Assembly: GCA_033807775.1 (NCBI GenBank)
Contig: CM066313.1
Coordinates: 87,793,484-87,857,483, forward strand
DNA from: Saussurea involucrata
Lineage: Eukaryota; Streptophyta; Magnoliopsida; Asterales; Asteraceae
DNA: 64,000 nt
Direction: 5' to 3'
In this document: positions 10,647 through 20,280 of the stretch, piece after piece
How positions within the stretch are numbered: position 1 is the stretch's first letter
How the letters are laid out: each line of letters begins with the position of its first letter
The notes under the pieces: generated by a model
Told to the model about the DNA's origin: nothing
Seen by the model: the letters and a program-made list of their open reading frames with translations, nothing else
Database searches by the model: none
Translations under genes and position numbers: made by a program

Positions 10647-12236
10647 ATGGAAAATTCTATTGAATCAAACAGTACTTTTGATTGGAGTGATCAAGCAGAA
10701 GAGGCAATACAGAATCATGCACTCATGGCAGAAGTCTCAGATATTCCTACGGAGGTAAAATCTAATCTCTGTTCTCAATCTTGTATAGACACTGTTAAAA
10801 GGTATAGAGATCACAATCAGGGAATGTGTGATGACCTTAAGAGATTAGAAAAGGACATAAAAGATTATGTATTGATTGTTGAGAGGTTTGAAGAACAAAT
10901 TAAGACTTTTCAAGCCAATGAACTTCAACACTCATATGATACAAACTACTGGAAGTGGGAAAAGGGTGGTCTGGAGTTCCAACTAAAAGAGTCTAGGGAA
11001 GAGTGTGAGAAACTAAAAGGAGAGCTTGAGAAAGTTAAACTTGATGTAGAAAAGTTTACTTGTGCCTCCAAAGTCATGGACAACATAATCAACTCTCAAA
11101 TCCATAGTAAGTTGAAACCAGGAATAGGGTACAATGCCACACCCCCACCCTATAACAACAACTACATCCCTCCTAAGTCAGACCTATTAGAAACCAAGGA
11201 TAGGAAGGACTTACCTAAAGGAGCCACTGAAGTAGATCCTTTAGATAAAGTAGTTGTTGAGGATGAGACTGACAAAGTAGGATCTGATGAGGAATGTGAA
11301 AGTCCATGTGTTAAGAACAATGATATGAAAAGGACTGACAAGGGAAAGGGAGTTCATTATACACAGACCACTGTTGTGAACTCTAAAACTTGTGAACATT
11401 GTTCTTGCAAGAAATCTCAAGAGAATAAGCCCCAAAAACATGATAAAAGGAGGGGAAATCAAAGAAATTGGAATAACCAGTGGGCACAAAAGCAAGGAGT
11501 TGATCTGCAAAGGATTAACAGACCAAAACCTTGTTTCATCTGTGGCAGATTGAATCATCTTGCCAAACACTGTTATTTCAATCCTATTAACCAAAGGATG
11601 AATTTTCAAAGACCTTTTTATAAATCCAATGGTTATAGGAAGCCTGCAAGGAACCATGTGGCTAAGAAACAAGCTAAATCCAAAAGCCACATGAAGAAAA
11701 AGCCTGAAAAGGAATGTGTTACAATGTGGGTTACAAAAGGCACTAAACATAATACTGCTGCTAGCAGTGTTAGTACTGCTAACACTGTTAGTACTTCTTC
11801 AAGAGTTAGTGCTGCTAGCAGTGTTAATACTGCTAGTAATTCTTCAAAAGTTAGTGCTGTTAGCAGTATTAGTGCTGCAAACTCTGTTAGTACTTCCTAT
11901 TCAGATAATACTGCTGCTAGCAGTGTTAACTCTATTAATACTGCTTCTAGCAGTGTTAACTCTGTTAATACTGCTAACTCTGTTAGTACTGCTGATACTG
12001 CTGCTAGTACTGATAGTGCTGCTAACGATACTGCTGCTCCCAGTGTTAGTACTGCTAGCACTGTTAGTACTTCTGAGGTTAATACTGCTTCTAGTGCTGC
12101 TAAACCAATCATATTGACAAAGTACTCCAGTACTGCAGTACATAAGGTTGAAAATCTCATCAAAACCAAGTGCAAGTACTTTGATGAGCAAGGGAGACCC
12201 AAGACCACTTCGGCTTGGGTTCCCAATAAAAACTAA
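10647..12236 (+). CDS. gag: copia B Gag with zinc knuckle and Ser/Thr/Ala-rich tail
   Basis: A 529-codon open frame from the first ATG after the primer site (MENSIESNSTFDWSDQAEEA). Residues about 50-150 are Lys/Glu/Leu-rich and likely coiled coil. A CCHC knuckle (CFICGRLNHLAKHC) starts at residue 296. Residues about 365-486 are an extreme Ser/Thr/Ala/Asn/Val tract. It is encoded by repeated gttagtactgct-type DNA, the same motif that fills the LTR U3 and the array at 12475-12740. The frame ends at TAA 12234-12236, and protease coding resumes in the -1 frame directly afterwards, so a frameshift separates Gag and Pro. The role is RNA packaging and particle formation. The open length suggests this protein is still maintained. 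Confidence 0.9.
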   Translation: MENSIESNSTFDWSDQAEEAIQNHALMAEVSDIPTEVKSNLCSQSCIDTVKRYRDHNQGMCDDLKRLEKDIKDYVLIVERFEEQIKTFQANELQHSYDTNYWKWEKGGLEFQLKESREECEKLKGELEKVKLDVEKFTCASKVMDNIINSQIHSKLKPGIGYNATPPPYNNNYIPPKSDLLETKDRKDLPKGATEVDPLDKVVVEDETDKVGSDEECESPCVKNNDMKRTDKGKGVHYTQTTVVNSKTCEHCSCKKSQENKPQKHDKRRGNQRNWNNQWAQKQGVDLQRINRPKPCFICGRLNHLAKHCYFNPINQRMNFQRPFYKSNGYRKPARNHVAKKQAKSKSHMKKKPEKECVTMWVTKGTKHNTAASSVSTANTVSTSSRVSAASSVNTASNSSKVSAVSSISAANSVSTSYSDNTAASSVNSINTASSSVNSVNTANSVSTADTAASTDSAANDTAAPSVSTASTVSTSEVNTASSAAKPIILTKYSSTAVHKVENLIKTKCKYFDEQGRPKTTSAWVPNKN

Positions 12237-12474
12237 TTGATTTATCAGATGTGCAGGGCAACCAACAGCTCAAGGGAAAGAGCATTTGGCATGTTGATAG
12301 TGGTTGCTCCAGGCACATGACAGGTAACATGGCCTGCCTCAAGAATTTCAAAAGAATTGATGGAGGACATGTTACTTTTGAAAATAATCCCGCAGGAGGT
12401 AAGATAAGTGGTAAAAGTAAAGGTGATGTCAGAAGGTAAGATGACATTTGAGGATTTGACTAGTGCTGCAAAGT
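12230..12474 (+). pseudogene. pro: Start of copia B protease, then truncation of pol
   Basis: In the -1 frame relative to gag, this reads VQGNQQLKGKSIWHVDSGCS followed by RHMTG, the copia aspartic protease active site (DSG). A further frame change around 12436 leads into SEGKMTFED, after which homology to pol stops. Within a few codons the DNA becomes the TACTGCT array. The integrase, RT and RNase H coding that normally follows (about 3.5-4 kb) is absent, so the boundary near 12460-12475 is the deletion or replacement junction. Confidence 0.85.
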
Positions 12475-12740
12475 GCAAGTATAGTTACTATTGCCAGTGC
12501 AGAGTTACTACTGCCAGTGCAGAGTTACTACTGCTAGTGTAGAGTTACTACTGCTAGTGCATAGTTACTACTGCCAGTGCGTAGTTAATACTGCTCAGCA
12601 GTTAATACTGCTTTGCAGTTAATACTGCTCAGTAGTTAATACTGCTAGTGCACAGTTAATACTGCCAATGAGTAGTTAATACTGCTTAAGTAGTTAATAC
12701 TGTTGTGTCGTTAATACTGCTTTTGAAAATCTAGGGCAAA
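12475..12740 (+). repeat. Internal TACTGCT array of copia B
   Basis: About 14 tandem-like degenerate copies of (A)GTTA(A/C)TACTGC(T/C) with 8-16-bp spacers. They have the same core and orientation as the LTR U3 array. It replaces most of pol and ends just before a TATA box. Confidence 0.92.
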
Positions 12741-12746
12741 TACTGC

Positions 12747-12754
12747 TATAAATA
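12747..12754 (+). promoter_or_regulatory. Internal TATA box upstream of the 3' ORF of copia B
   Basis: TATAAATA immediately after the internal array. A start about 30 bp downstream would give a CT-rich leader of roughly 95 nt (cttcttctctctcg..., 12800 onward) up to the ATG at 12876. Array, then TATA, then leader repeats the order seen in the LTR, so this looks like a second promoter. Transcription from it is inferred, not shown. Confidence 0.55.
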
Positions 12755-12875
12755 CCCCTGTTTGCCCGCCAAAGTTCATAACGACTCTTCGCATTAACTT
12801 CTTCTCTCTCGTTCTAACCTAGTCTCCCTAGAATCTCTGTGTTTTCTTTACAAATCCTCAGGAAGCACAACGATT

Positions 12876-15521
12876 ATGGAGTTTGTCGACGAGCATAATG
12901 AGATTGCAATGCTTCAGAAGCCGAAGCAGGCCGAAGGATTTCATGAAATTGTGGATTTTCTCAAATCCACTCATATTTCTTATGCCCTAACGGTGAATCC
13001 GACAATATACATCGAGCATCAGACGCAATTCTGGGCCAATGCCACCGTAGAATCCGAAGATGGGCAGAAAGTCATCCAAACAAGGGTATGTGACAAACCC
13101 TTGAAAGTTTCAGAAGAACTTCTTCGCATCACTCTTCGACTAGATGATGCCTCAGGTATATCTTCCACTCCCAATGAAGAACTATTCTCAACTTTACAAA
13201 GAATGGGGTATGAAGGTCCCATTGGAGTTTTTAAATTCTACAAGTCAAAGTTTTTTACTCAATGGAGATTCTTTGTTCATACCCTAATGCATTGTATTTC
13301 AAAGAAAACTACTTGATGGAGTGAGTTCAGCAGTACTATTGCTTATGCTCTAGTCTGCTTAGCCACTAACAAGAAGTTTAATTTTTCTCAAATGATTTTC
13401 AATGATCTTGTGGCAAACCTGGAATCCAAAAAGCGTTTCTATATGTATCCAAGGTTTGTTCAGGAAGTAATTACCAAGGAATTGACGGATATGCCTCAAT
13501 CTGATGAGGTATATGTGCCAAAATCCCCTAAAGGGAAGGTTTTTTCAAATATGAAAAGACTTCCTAGGGACTCAGAAGGAGTTGACACACCATTGTTCTC
13601 TACAATGATGGTTGTGTCCCACACATTTGAAGGTATGGCATCAGGGTCAAGGCCCTCATTAGACACACCCACTGATGACCAATCCCAACCTTCCATCACA
13701 AAAGACATCCCTCAGTCCATTCTTGAACGACCCACTCCCACAATAACCAAAAAGTTTGAAAGAAGAAAGGTACACAAGGTTCCTTCCCTTGATGTATCTC
13801 CTAAGAGCCCGAAGCGTTTAAGCCCTCTGTTGGAGCATTCTCCAATGGAGAATATCGAAAGGGAAACCACAGGGGTGTCTCCCAACCCCAAGAAGGTGCT
13901 CACTAAGGAGAAGGTTGAGCATGTGAGTCGCAAGGCTGCCACTACTTCTGCTAGCAAAGAGAAGGCCAGTGGTAAAATAACTAAGCCCTTCCTCACGGCA
14001 ACTCAGGGTGAGAAATCATCCAGAGGTCCCAGGTGCCAAGAAACCAAGGGGGTAGGTAGTGCTTTTGCTAGGCAAGAGACACCTGCTAAAACTTCCAATG
14101 ATCCTTTAAGGGAGGTAAAAACTCCTAAACAGGGTGAGGATAGATATACGTACGAGGAATTGATGGAAACTATTGCAAATATCAACATTGAGGTCATGGA
14201 TCAGAAAAAGGAGATTGATGAACTCAAGAAAGTGGTCCTCTATCAAAACTCACAGCTTGAGAAGCAAAGGAAGATGATCACTAAGTTGATGCACAGAAAG
14301 AAGAGAGCTCAGTTTGTCCTTAGGAGAAGAAACCCTACCAATGATGCTTCCAAAAAGGGGGAGTCAGACTCAGATCTAAACATGGAGGATGCAAACATTG
14401 AGGGGGAGTATGAGTATAAGGTTGAGGGGGAGACTGAGGTGGCTGCAGATATTACAAAGGAAGCAGAAACAGAAACAGTAGCAGAAACCGTTACTGCTGC
14501 TGATATTACAAAGGAAGCAGAAACAGAAACAGCAGCAGAAACCGTTACTGCTGCTGATATTACAAAGGAAGCAGAAACAGAACCAGCAGCAGAAACGGTT
14601 ACTGCTGCTGAGGTTGCAAAAGAAGTAGAAACAGATAATGCTGCTGAAAAACAAAAGGCAGCAGAAACTGTTAGTGCTGCTAAGAGCCACAAAGAAGAAA
14701 CAGCTGAAACCACTCCTGAAGCTGTTAAAACTTTTAAAAGAACAAAGATGGTGTCAACCAAAAGGGAACGAACAAAGTCCACAGCTTCGAAGAAGAAAGA
14801 TGTAAAGAAGCCAAGGGTGGATCCAACTGCAGAAGAAGCCCAGGAGGAAGCAGTAAAAGAGAAATCTGATCCAAAAGTAGCTGAAGAAGTGGCAACTTCA
14901 TCAGGTCAACCAAGCAATGTACAATCACAATCAAATGCTCAATGTGATGTGTATATAACTGTGGTTGATACTAATCCAATCAAGACTACACCATTGTCTT
15001 CCATGCCTCCTGAAATCATCTTCTGGGACACATTGAAAGATGGAAGAAAGGAGTTCATCAGAATCAAAAGGGCAGATGGAAAGTTTGAAGTTTGTCCTAC
15101 TTGGGGAAAACTTATCAGAACATGCTCTAGATCTGACCTGGAAGAGATGTTCAAGGTGGGAATGAGGCTATATGGAAACATGCTGACAGAGCAAGGTATG
15201 TCTATCACAAAGATGGTTCTTGAATACTTGTGCTTAATGTTCAAACCAGAAGCAGTTCAGCATTTGATGGCAAGGAATTTTCAAGTCATTACCAACTGGA
15301 TGCTCATTGAGAATTGTGGAGTGTATGTCATCTCTCTTGACAATACATTTCATGAATATTATTTGGTGGATGTTGTATACAAGCACAGCATGAAAAAGTT
15401 GAAAGGAATGCTGCATGCTAAATTGGTGAGTGACAAAGACTCTAAAATGGCAAGATACCTTGTAAAAAGGATTCTCAATCAAAGTCTGGGATTGGATCCA
15501 AATTTATGCGTTGATGACTAG
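12876..15521 (+). pseudogene. Extra 3' ORF of copia B (env-like position), one in-frame TGA
   Basis: The ATG at 12876 (MEFVDEHNEIAMLQKPKQAE) opens a frame interrupted once by TGA (13314-13316) and then open to 15521, in all about 880 codons. The N-terminal block (to about residue 200, including FSQMIFNDLV and FYMYPRF) and the C-terminal block (PEIIFWDTLKDGRKEFIRIK to the end) look like conserved globular parts. They resemble proteins I recall from Asteraceae copia elements. Between them are a Pro/Ser/Thr-rich linker, a probable coiled coil (14150-14290), and four 54-bp repeats (14448-14663). The function is unknown: no transmembrane segment, signal peptide or catalytic motif is evident, so env-like refers only to position. 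The single TGA may be read through, edited, or simply inactivating; the downstream ATG at 13392 could still give a 709-residue protein. Confidence 0.8.
14448..14663 (+). repeat. 54-bp tandem repeats inside the copia B 3' ORF
   Basis: 'gatattacaaagg' recurs at 14448, 14502 and 14556, with a diverged fourth unit at 14610, an exact 54-bp period. The encoded unit is 18 residues (DITKEAETETAAETVTAA type), acidic and Ala/Thr-rich. It contains the 'gttactgctgct' word related to the LTR motif. Confidence 0.9.
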
Positions 15522-15570
15522 GTTTTGGAAGCATCATCTGAAGAACTTAACTTCTCATCCTGAAAAGTCA

Positions 15571-15584
15571 AGTTAGGGGGAGAT
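15571..15584 (+). other. Polypurine tract of copia B
   Basis: agttagggggagat directly before the 3' LTR. Confidence 0.85.
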
Positions 15585-16384
15585 TGTTGGGAACTGAAGA
15601 TATGCTAAGTATGGTTAGTACTGCCAGAACAACATTACTACTGCCAGATCAAGTTAGTACTGCTAGTTCAAGAGTTAGTGCTGCCAGAAGAAAGATACTA
15701 CTGCTAGTTCAATGTTAGTGCTGCCAGAACAAAGATACTACTGCTAGTTCAAGGTTAGTACTGCTGAGATATTAATACTGCTGGAACATTATTAATACTG
15801 CTTATGTGAGGTTAGTACTGCTAGACAAGTTACTACTGCTGGTACATGGTTAATACTGCTGAACAAAGTTAATACTGCTGGTCTATTACTACTGCTGGAG
15901 ATTGTTAGTACTGCTCATGAAGAATGAAGGTTAATACTGCTGAGTTTGTTAAGATTGGTATGCGATACTTTTGGAGACAAAGAAGGAATTGATCAAGATA
16001 TGTTTAACGAAGATTTAGAAGATCAAGTTACTTTTTGATAGTTATCTTGTAATTATTTTTGTATAAATAGTATTGATAGATAGCTATTAGAAGAGACGAG
16101 TTAATATACATGATATACGTGTGAAAAAGAATTCGATTGTGTTTTATAGAGAATTAACCTCAAGGTGCAAGAACCCTATTTCTAGAGAAGTAGAAGTCGT
16201 CTTGTTGAGCCTGTTCAACAAGATTGAGGTTTGGTTGTAATCTTGTGAGTCGATTTAGTGAATACACAAAGTGGTGAATTTTCTGTTACATTGTTCTTGA
16301 TTGTGAGAATTAAAGTTCTATTCCGCAGATTCTTTAATTCTGAATTCTAAGTGTTAATTATCTTGTTAAGATTCGATCCTGACA
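15585..16384 (+). repeat. 3' LTR of copia B
   Basis: 800 bp, same length as the 5' LTR and two differences by eye (tctatt for tatatt; ttatag for ttagag). It ends in CCTGACA followed by target duplication ctgat. Confidence 0.95.
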
Positions 16385-17319
16385 CTGATGGGCTGTTGAT
16401 CTTTGATCTGGCCTATCTTGATGCCAAGTATGGTGTTGCTTCTTTTGTTTTACCTGATCATTCTCTCTTTGGTCTGTTCCATTTCAGAGTTCTTTTTATG
16501 TTTATGGGATACTTTTATTGCTCTGATTGGAATATCAACATTGTTAAAATTCTGTGAAGAGTTAGAAAGCATGTTCAGATGACAAATTATAGGGACAATC
16601 TCACTTTTAGATTTGATTTTGATCTTTTGGGACAACTTTTTGAAATCAGCCATGGTGTTGAGCTTATTCAGCCCAATTCGTATTCTAGCAATATTTGTTT
16701 CGGTGGTTTTTGGGCTGATCGTTGTTTCAGAGGGTATATCGACTTCAAAGGTATTCAATTTAATATCAATTGTACTCTTATTGGCTATTGCGATCGAACG
16801 ATGATTTTTGATGTTGATAAAAGAGGGCTGATCGATTGGGGATACGGGATTAATGTCAAAGATTTTGAAGTGTATTTCTGGGTTATTGGAGTTCGAAATC
16901 GGTTGGGGAATTTTACGATTGAAATCCTTTGTGATTTTGGAAGGATTGCGTTGTCTGATCATCTGATGTGTGGTTTATTCACCTGTGGAAGGTTTGCTGA
17001 GCAATGAATGGAGAAGGAATGGGGTTCTGTTTGATTTTTGGGCCGATCAGGACTTAATTGCCACTACACACAACGGTTTATGGATTGGAATTGGGGATTA
17101 TTATTGTCAATGGGCTGAATTAAAGTTGCTGAAAGTTGGGCTGTAAATTGGTTAGAAGGAATAGGGGACCATTTCTTATTTTGGGCCTGGTGTTATTTCA
17201 TGAAGATTTTAATTAAATGATATTGAGTGGTGGGCTTTGTTCTCTATGGACTTGTGTTTAATGGATTATAAGCGACATTAGGCTGAATGAAGGTATACAC
17301 TTGAATGCTTGATGGACAA
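16385..17319. other. Non-coding remainder of the TOPLESS intron / LINE tail
   Basis: Before insertion of copia B this joined 9135-9804. Open frames up to 142 codons occur (16579-17007), but I recognise no domain, and composition resembles the flanking non-coding DNA. No RNA gene seen. Confidence 0.4.
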
Positions 17320-17373
17320 TGATCCTTTATGGGCCAACACTCTCAAGACTTCTTTGGCCAGCAGAAGCAGTAT

Positions 17374-17505
17374 GACATACATATCATTGTTAGACAAAGC
17401 AATGCATGCTGCTGACTCTTCAGCTGGTTTACTCTCACTTACATCATTGGACATGAGAGCCCCATTTGTAGGTTGCCACAATTGTGGGACGACAGATGCA
17501 GTTGA
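17374..17505 (-). pseudogene. TOPLESS-family exon (LWQP exon), degenerate 3' end
   Basis: An acceptor (TTCAG, AG at 17507-17506) opens STASVVPQLWQPTNGALMSN, continuing through DVSESKPAEESAACIALSNN to DMYV. This is the WD40 linker typical of TOPLESS/TPR proteins. After about 17374 the expected SASGG-type ending is no longer in frame, although similar words (ctgcttctg, gtct) persist. That points to a small indel and decay, with an in-frame stop near 17320. No clear donor is visible. This is evidence that the TOPLESS copy is a pseudogene independent of the copia A insertion. Confidence 0.85.
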
Positions 17506-17588
17506 CTGAACATGTACAAGGAGCAGTCAGAATTCAACAAATGCATTAATTAGCATGTTAATCACAAACGTTCACCAGACCCACAAAC

Positions 17589-17699
17589 CTTCCCATATGG
17601 ATTGCGATCAATGCGTTGCCATTTCCAGAGCTTATGAATGGCACTTGAAGTAAGTGTAAGCAAAGCTGCCCCAGAATTTGTATAGATCGGCCGCATAAC
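17589..17699 (-). pseudogene. TOPLESS-family exon (HKLWKWQR exon)
   Basis: Exactly 37 codons between a consensus acceptor (GCTTCAG) and donor (AAG|gtttgt), reading VMRPIYTNSGAALLTLTSSA then IHKLWKWQRIDRNPYGK. The order and phase (0/0) fit the TOPLESS gene, and the exon itself is intact. Confidence 0.9.
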
Positions 17700-18473
17700 C
17701 TGAAGCAACAGGTCTAGGTTAAATATCTCAAGCTAGACAAAGATAACTGAAACTGGAGATTGTTGAAACAGTCGAAACCAGCAGCAGCCCTCTTTGTGTA
17801 AAGTTCTTTTATTTTTATTTTTTTTTTATCAAGTTTTCTCGCGTTGGATTGGAAATTGATTTGGGGTTCCAGTTTATTAGGAGTTAGTTTCTTTGCTATC
17901 ATTAGGTTGTGTAAGCCCATAAAAGGCTCATTTGTTCAACTAATAAATGCAATTTAGGAGCTTTCAAGTACTCTATTCTACTCTCTTCAGATTTGCTTCT
18001 GCTCTGTTTTCTTGTTCTTCAGAGATGATAATTAATGAAGGGTGACACTTTTTTCATAATAACCAAGGAACTAGAGATAATAATTGATGAAGGGCGTAAT
18101 GGTTCGCACCATGCAGCAGGTAATTAAAAAAACATAATGGTAATCAAGGAAATTCACTTTCACAAACTAATCTTCTAGCCTCACAGTATATACCTAAATA
18201 AACCATATTTTTGGGGGTAGTCGTATCTTTGATACCTTACCCGAAAAATGAAAATATAAGGAAAATTAGTCCTACAATACATTTATTAAAGTATATAGGG
18301 ATAAATATAGGTCCTACTATACACGTTAAAAAAATTCTTAAACATGAAATGTAGCAATAATAAGAACCCAAATTGATGCAAGCTTTATGAGATATATAGA
18401 GGGATCATATCCCTTCTAACATGACATATTTCGCAGTGAATAAGCCAAACAAAGCTTAATTTATGGAACACAC
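17700..18473. other. TOPLESS intron
   Basis: AT-rich, no ORF of note. 17761-18043 superficially resembles a small LTR (TGTTGAAACA...GGGTGACA), but no partner or duplication was found. Confidence 0.5.
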
Positions 18474-18620
18474 CTTGCTGGCAGACATTTTATCAGGCAA
18501 ACGTAGAGCTCTAAGCTGAGATGAATCAACTATTTCAGAAAGTTTCCAGCTATTAGTCTGGTCAACACCATCCACAATCGTCGGTGTAATATCCACATCC
18601 TTAATGCTTTGTGGATTAGC
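18474..18620 (-). pseudogene. TOPLESS-family exon (SWKLSEI exon)
   Basis: Exactly 49 codons between acceptor (ATTGTAG) and donor (AAG|gtgtgt), ANPQSIKDVDITPTIVDGVD through SWKLSEIVDSSQLRALRLPD to KMSASK. This matches the segment before the IYTNSG exon in TOPLESS/TPR proteins. It is the most 5' exon visible; no further exon is evident above 18620. So only four consecutive exons remain in the window, interrupted by a LINE and two copia elements. Confidence 0.9.
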
Positions 18621-19173
18621 CTACAATGTACAAATACAATAGAATATAAGCCCACATAAATAGAATCATATGGTTAATGGTCAAAGGGGTAACTTATAAG
18701 AATGCCGATGGATAATGGAGTTTACATTCTATCACTTTATATAACAGATGCCATAGATGAAGAGACATTTGGGATAGGACCTATTGGACCATACCCTTTT
18801 TTCTTGTCTTTTCTTATATTTAAGAAGTATTCTATTTTTGAACAAAGGGTTGATCCAATCTTTTTGGAGGCCGTGTTATGTTGCACATGTACCAAGACTA
18901 TGAAATTGATGGAACAAGTAACAAAATAAAATAAAATTATAAGAGTTCATACCATATAATATAGGGAATTACATTTGAGGTAACAAATGAATGTTTTGAA
19001 AATACGTTACATAAAATAGAAATCAGATCAAAATATGTTGCAATTTCATGCAATTTACCCTATATTATATTAAAAGTTTACAAATTAAAATGACAAAGTA
19101 TCATATGAAATTCACTTAAATAAAAGCTAAAGCATGTATCATTGGGCCCCAAAATTTTTGGGGTCGTGTTCCA
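18621..19173. other. AT-rich flank, no gene seen
   Basis: No recognisable exon or RNA. A short palindromic word (ccccaaaatttttgggg) lies at about 19147-19163, just before the target site of copia C. Confidence 0.5.
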
Positions 19174-19771
19174 TGTTGGGGGATTTGGGGTAATTCGTGG
19201 GAGAGATAGAGTGTATGGAACTTGGATAAAAGACAGAGACCGCGTGAGAGCTCGCTTTTCGTAAGAGATATTTCGACCCTATACTGCCCGGGTATCACGA
19301 AATTCTTTCGAGGATAATCTCTATTTTTCAATGTATCGATTAAGGCAGAAATCGATTCATACTTATACACCTTTAGAGAATCGTAACCGACCTATTTTGA
19401 ATACTGATAATAATCTCTCATTTAATGAGATTGATTGTGGAATTAATGACGGCAGTTACAAACGTGAAAAACCAGTCCAAACGCCGGCGCTACTTTCCGC
19501 GCTAGACAACTGGCGCCACAAAGGGCGCGGGCAACTTTCCAGAGCCTGGCGCCAGTCTTGGCGCTAGTACTGGCCCCGACACACAGCACATGAAACCACT
19601 TTGTAACTTGTCGATTTTAGCCGTCCAACAATCCCGGGTTCTAGTTAGCTTACACGAGTGTGCACTCCACACCTCCTAACTCATGTTATAGCTTAGCTAA
19701 CAACCCCATTATTATCTTTGTAAATCCAATTACATAAAATGAACATGATGATTTCACTAAAATCACCAACA
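19174..19771 (-). repeat. 3' LTR of copia C
   Basis: 598 bp, TGTTGG...CCAACA (plus-strand view). It contains two GGCGCC palindromes around 19509-19555 and, at 19260-19273, the 14-mer complementary to the leader at 23907-23920. Confidence 0.93.
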
Positions 19772-19786
19772 TTCCTCCCCCATTTT
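19772..19786 (-). other. Polypurine tract of copia C
   Basis: On the minus strand, AAAATGGGGGAGGAA runs directly into the 3' LTR. Confidence 0.85.
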
Positions 19787-20280
19787 AGTGCAATCCCTGA
19801 TTCACAAAATAAAAGTTCAATACAGGAAACAAACTCATGCATAAATGAAAATATCTAAAAGATTGAATTTCCATCTTAGTACATTACACATTTCAAATAC
19901 TCGAGAATTCGGGTGTCCTATGGATTGAACCCGTCAACCCATTTGAGTACCAGAAAATAACATACACGTGAATTTAAAAGATTCTCTAAAGAAAAACTTG
20001 ATACTATACATGCCATGTGTCCTTATCCATTCGTGAGTGCATCAAAGCCAAGTCCAAGCTTCTTGAAGCGGCCACACTTCCCACTCATATAGGTAGTTCT
20101 TTTCTTCATGCACCTGCACATGCATTTTTGCAAAAGAACAATTACCTCCTTCACTTGCAGTACCGAGCACTAACCGTGGGATGATCATCTTGTGCTCCAA
20201 TCCTTTAGAGTGAGCTTTCCCATTGAATTCAACTTCTAACGTTGTATTAGAAGGGAATTGGGTATCTCACTTTTAGAGAT

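Larger units (their letters stand above)
9805..16384 (+). mobile_element. Non-autonomous copia element B (SIRE-like relative), very young
   Basis: Two 800-bp LTRs (9805-10604 and 15585-16384) differ at only two positions that I can find (near 10105 and 10377 of the 5' copy). The 5-bp target duplication ctgat is exact (9800-9804, 16385-16389). The interior holds a gag ORF, the first part of the protease, a motif array, and a long extra ORF in the 3' position. There is no integrase, RT or RNase H. The intact ends show that it moved recently using proteins from another element. The extra ORF resembles proteins I associate with Asteraceae copia elements (recollection, not a search). Confidence 0.93.

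Noticed and set aside
12876..15521. Extra ORF of copia B as a true envelope protein
   Set aside because: No signal peptide, transmembrane segment or cleavage site is visible; only its position is env-like.
17761..18043. LTR-like segment TGTTGAAACA...GGGTGACA after a purine-rich ggagat
   Set aside because: No partner LTR, primer site or target duplication, and it lies where the TOPLESS intron between two good exons is expected.
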